DNA from: Streptomyces sp. NRRL F-6492
Lineage (GTDB): Bacteria > Actinomycetota > Actinomycetes > Streptomycetales > Streptomycetaceae
Length of the DNA stretch: 64,000 nt
Reading direction: 5' to 3'
Assembly (NCBI RefSeq): GCF_001280125.1
Contig: NZ_LGEG01000256.1
Span: forward strand, 1-64,000
Shown: positions 62,655-64,000 of the stretch, in pieces
Layout of the letters: the number at the start of each line of letters is the position of its first letter
Numbering within the stretch: the first letter of the stretch is position 1
Made by a program: the position numbers and the translations under genes
The notes under the pieces: generated by a model
What the model was told of the DNA's origin: nothing
Databases searched by the model: none
The model's input: the letters and a program-made list of their open reading frames with translations, nothing else

Positions 62655-62860
62655 TAGCGGTCCGGAGTCGGTGGCACCCGCGCCCGGGAGCGGTCCGGGG
62701 TCGGTGGCGGTCGGTCCGGGAGCGGTCCGGGGTCGGTGGCGCCCGCGCCCGGGAGCGGTCCGGGGTCGGTGGCGGTCGGTCCGGCGGTCCGGGAAGCGGT
62801 CCGGGGCCGGGGCGGAGGTGGTCCCGGGTCGCGGGCGGTCCCAGACCGGGAGCGGTCCCG
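62655..62860 (+). repeat. Tandem repeat of a CGGGAGCGGTCCGGGGTCGGTGGC unit
   Basis: Units of about 20-25 bp based on GAGCGGTCCGGGGTCGGTGG occur four or five times with decayed borders, between trmB and the LhgO gene. The frame upstream of trmB runs into it, which is why the trmB start is set later. Confidence 0.75.
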
Positions 62861-62869
62861 GGGCGGCGG

Positions 62870-64000
62870 CTACAGGAACGCCAGCGCCCGCCCCGCCACC
62901 TCCCGTCCGATCGGCAGCGAAGCCGTCGCCGCGGGCGAGGGCGCGTTCAGGACGTGGACCGTGCGCGCCGCCTCACGGATCAGGAAGTCGTCGACGAGCG
63001 TCCCGTCCCGCAGCACCGCCTGCGCCCGGACCCCCGGCGCGGCCCGTCGCAGGTCGGACTCCCGCACCACCGGGAGGAGCCGTCGCACCGCCTCCGTGAA
63101 GGCCCGCTTGGAGACCGAGCGGCGCAGCTCGCCCGCCCCGTACCGCCAGTGCTCCCGGGCGATGGCCCACGAGCCGGGCCAGGCCAGGGTGGCGCCCAGT
63201 TCGCGCGGGCGGACGACGGACCAGCCGTACCCCTCGCGGGCGAGCGCCGGCACCGCGTTCGGCCCGATGTGGACCCCGCCGTCGATGCCCCGCGTCAGGT
63301 GCACCCCGAGGAACGGGAACGCCGGATCCGGCACCGGATAGACCAGGCCCCGCACCAGCGACGGATCCGCCAGCTCGTAGTACTCCCCCCGGAAGGGGAC
63401 GATCCGCATCCCCGGGTCGTCGCCCGCGAGCCGTGCGACCCGGTCGCAGTACAGCCCCGCGCAGTTCACCAGGACCCGCGCCCGCACCACCCGTCCGTCC
63501 GCCGTCCGCACGGCGACCCCCCAGGGCCGCCGGTCGATCACGGCGGCCTCCGCGCCGTACAGGATCCGCGCCCCGGACGCCTCGGCGAGCCGCTCCGCCA
63601 CCGCCCCGTAGTCGCAGATCCCGGTCGTGCCGACGTGGATCGCGGCGAGCCCCCGCACCCGCGGCTCGTACTCGCTGATCTGCGCCGGGCCCAGCTCCCG
63701 CACCGGGATGCCGTTCTCCCGGCCGCGCTGCACGAGCGCGTGCAGCCGGGGCAGCTCCTCGCGCGCGGTGGCGACGACGAGCTTCCCCGTCACCTCGTAC
63801 GGAATGCCCCACTCCGCGCAGAACTTGACCATCTCGGCCGCGCCCTCGACCGCGAACCGCGCCTTGAGCGAGCCCGGCCGGTAGTAGATCCCGCTGTGGA
63901 TCACCCCGCTGTTGCGTCCGGTCTGGTGGCGCGCGAGGGCGTGCTCCTTCTCCAGGACCGTGACCCGGGTGCCGGGGGCGGCACGCGTCAGCGCGTACGC
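62870..64000 (-). CDS. lhgO: L-2-hydroxyglutarate oxidase, C-terminal part (5' end outside window)
   Basis: The frame is open to the window edge, 376 residues visible, missing only the first ~20 residues. FAD-dependent DAO family: the visible N-terminal part shows VTVLEKEHALARHQTGRNSGVIHSGIYYRPGSLKA, the hallmark of LhgO/L2HGDH; later VLVNCAGLYCDRVARLAGDDPGMRIVPFRGEYYEL, and the end VLNAPSPAATASLPIGREVAGRAL. It oxidises L-2-hydroxyglutarate to 2-oxoglutarate, probably at the membrane. Confidence 0.9.
   Translation of the reverse strand, partial: AYALTRAAPGTRVTVLEKEHALARHQTGRNSGVIHSGIYYRPGSLKARFAVEGAAEMVKFCAEWGIPYEVTGKLVVATAREELPRLHALVQRGRENGIPVRELGPAQISEYEPRVRGLAAIHVGTTGICDYGAVAERLAEASGARILYGAEAAVIDRRPWGVAVRTADGRVVRARVLVNCAGLYCDRVARLAGDDPGMRIVPFRGEYYELADPSLVRGLVYPVPDPAFPFLGVHLTRGIDGGVHIGPNAVPALAREGYGWSVVRPRELGATLAWPGSWAIAREHWRYGAGELRRSVSKRAFTEAVRRLLPVVRESDLRRAAPGVRAQAVLRDGTLVDDFLIREAARTVHVLNAPSPAATASLPIGREVAGRALAFL

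Overview
The window is high-GC actinobacterial chromosome, almost certainly from a Streptomyces. GC-rich codon use, GTG starts, 4-bp start/stop overlaps, Streptomyces-specific genes (bldC, an Lsr2 paralogue next to purS, a valine dehydrogenase, DUF3073 and DUF6274 proteins) and the order dnaX-purD-...-purC-...-lsrL-purSQL-...-purF-purM-...-vdh-...-bldC-hrpA all fit the core region around the pur and bldC genes of Streptomyces chromosomes. Species-level placement is not possible from the sequence alone.

Layout. 1-7.2 kb: 3' end of dnaX, purD, a degenerate M48-like membrane protein, a dimethylformamidase-like protein and purC. 7.2-11.6 kb (minus strand): tRNA-Gly(GCC), a four-gene ABC transporter plus DesK/DesR-type two-component operon, then a two-tRNA glycine operon whose first member, tRNA-Gly(UCC), is structurally unusual. 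11.6-22.2 kb: a 12-copy heptamer minisatellite, the Lsr2 paralogue, the overlapping purSQL operon, an ArsR-like repressor with an M23 peptidase, a maleylpyruvate-isomerase-type protein, a two-META-domain lipoprotein, and purF-purM. 22.2-37.4 kb: DUF3073 protein, vdh, bldC with a long leader, DUF6274 protein, tRNA-Asp, hrpA, a DsbA/CcdA disulfide module, a Glu-Asp-Phe tRNA operon, a small zincin, a lipoprotein, and a DEAD-box RNA helicase with an apparent frameshift in its RGG-type tail.

37.4-50.5 kb is a genomic island. A complete tRNA-Lys(UUU) gene lies at its left end, and an exact 57-bp copy of that gene's 3' half plus flank lies at 50431-50487, the classic scar of site-specific integration at a tRNA. 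Inside are an XRE/TPR-like regulator, two small coupled genes, a SIR2-like protein, a nucleotide-sugar dehydrogenase cut short by an IS5-type transposase remnant, two small orphan proteins (one overlapping the toxin gene as its likely immunity protein), a 1506-residue RHS polymorphic toxin with its helper genes, and an orphan protein. No integrase, replication or transfer gene is visible, so the element looks decayed and immobile.

50.5-64 kb returns to core genes: a RibD-like reductase, a lipid kinase overlapping a PAP2 phosphatase, an ECF41-type sigma factor, a rhodanese, initiator tRNA, a TipA-like MerR regulator, a PP2C/SpoIIE phosphatase, an M23 peptidase behind a c-di-AMP (ydaO-type) riboswitch, an aldo/keto reductase, PrsW-type protease, trmB and the 3' part of an L-2-hydroxyglutarate oxidase gene.

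The recurring themes are de novo purine synthesis, cell-wall hydrolases under dedicated control, many genes that look leaderless (a TANNNT box 6-7 nt before the start codon), and intergenic minisatellites. The best candidates for something new are the unusual tRNA-Gly(UCC), the SIR2-like protein and its island neighbours, and the RHS toxin/immunity cassette.
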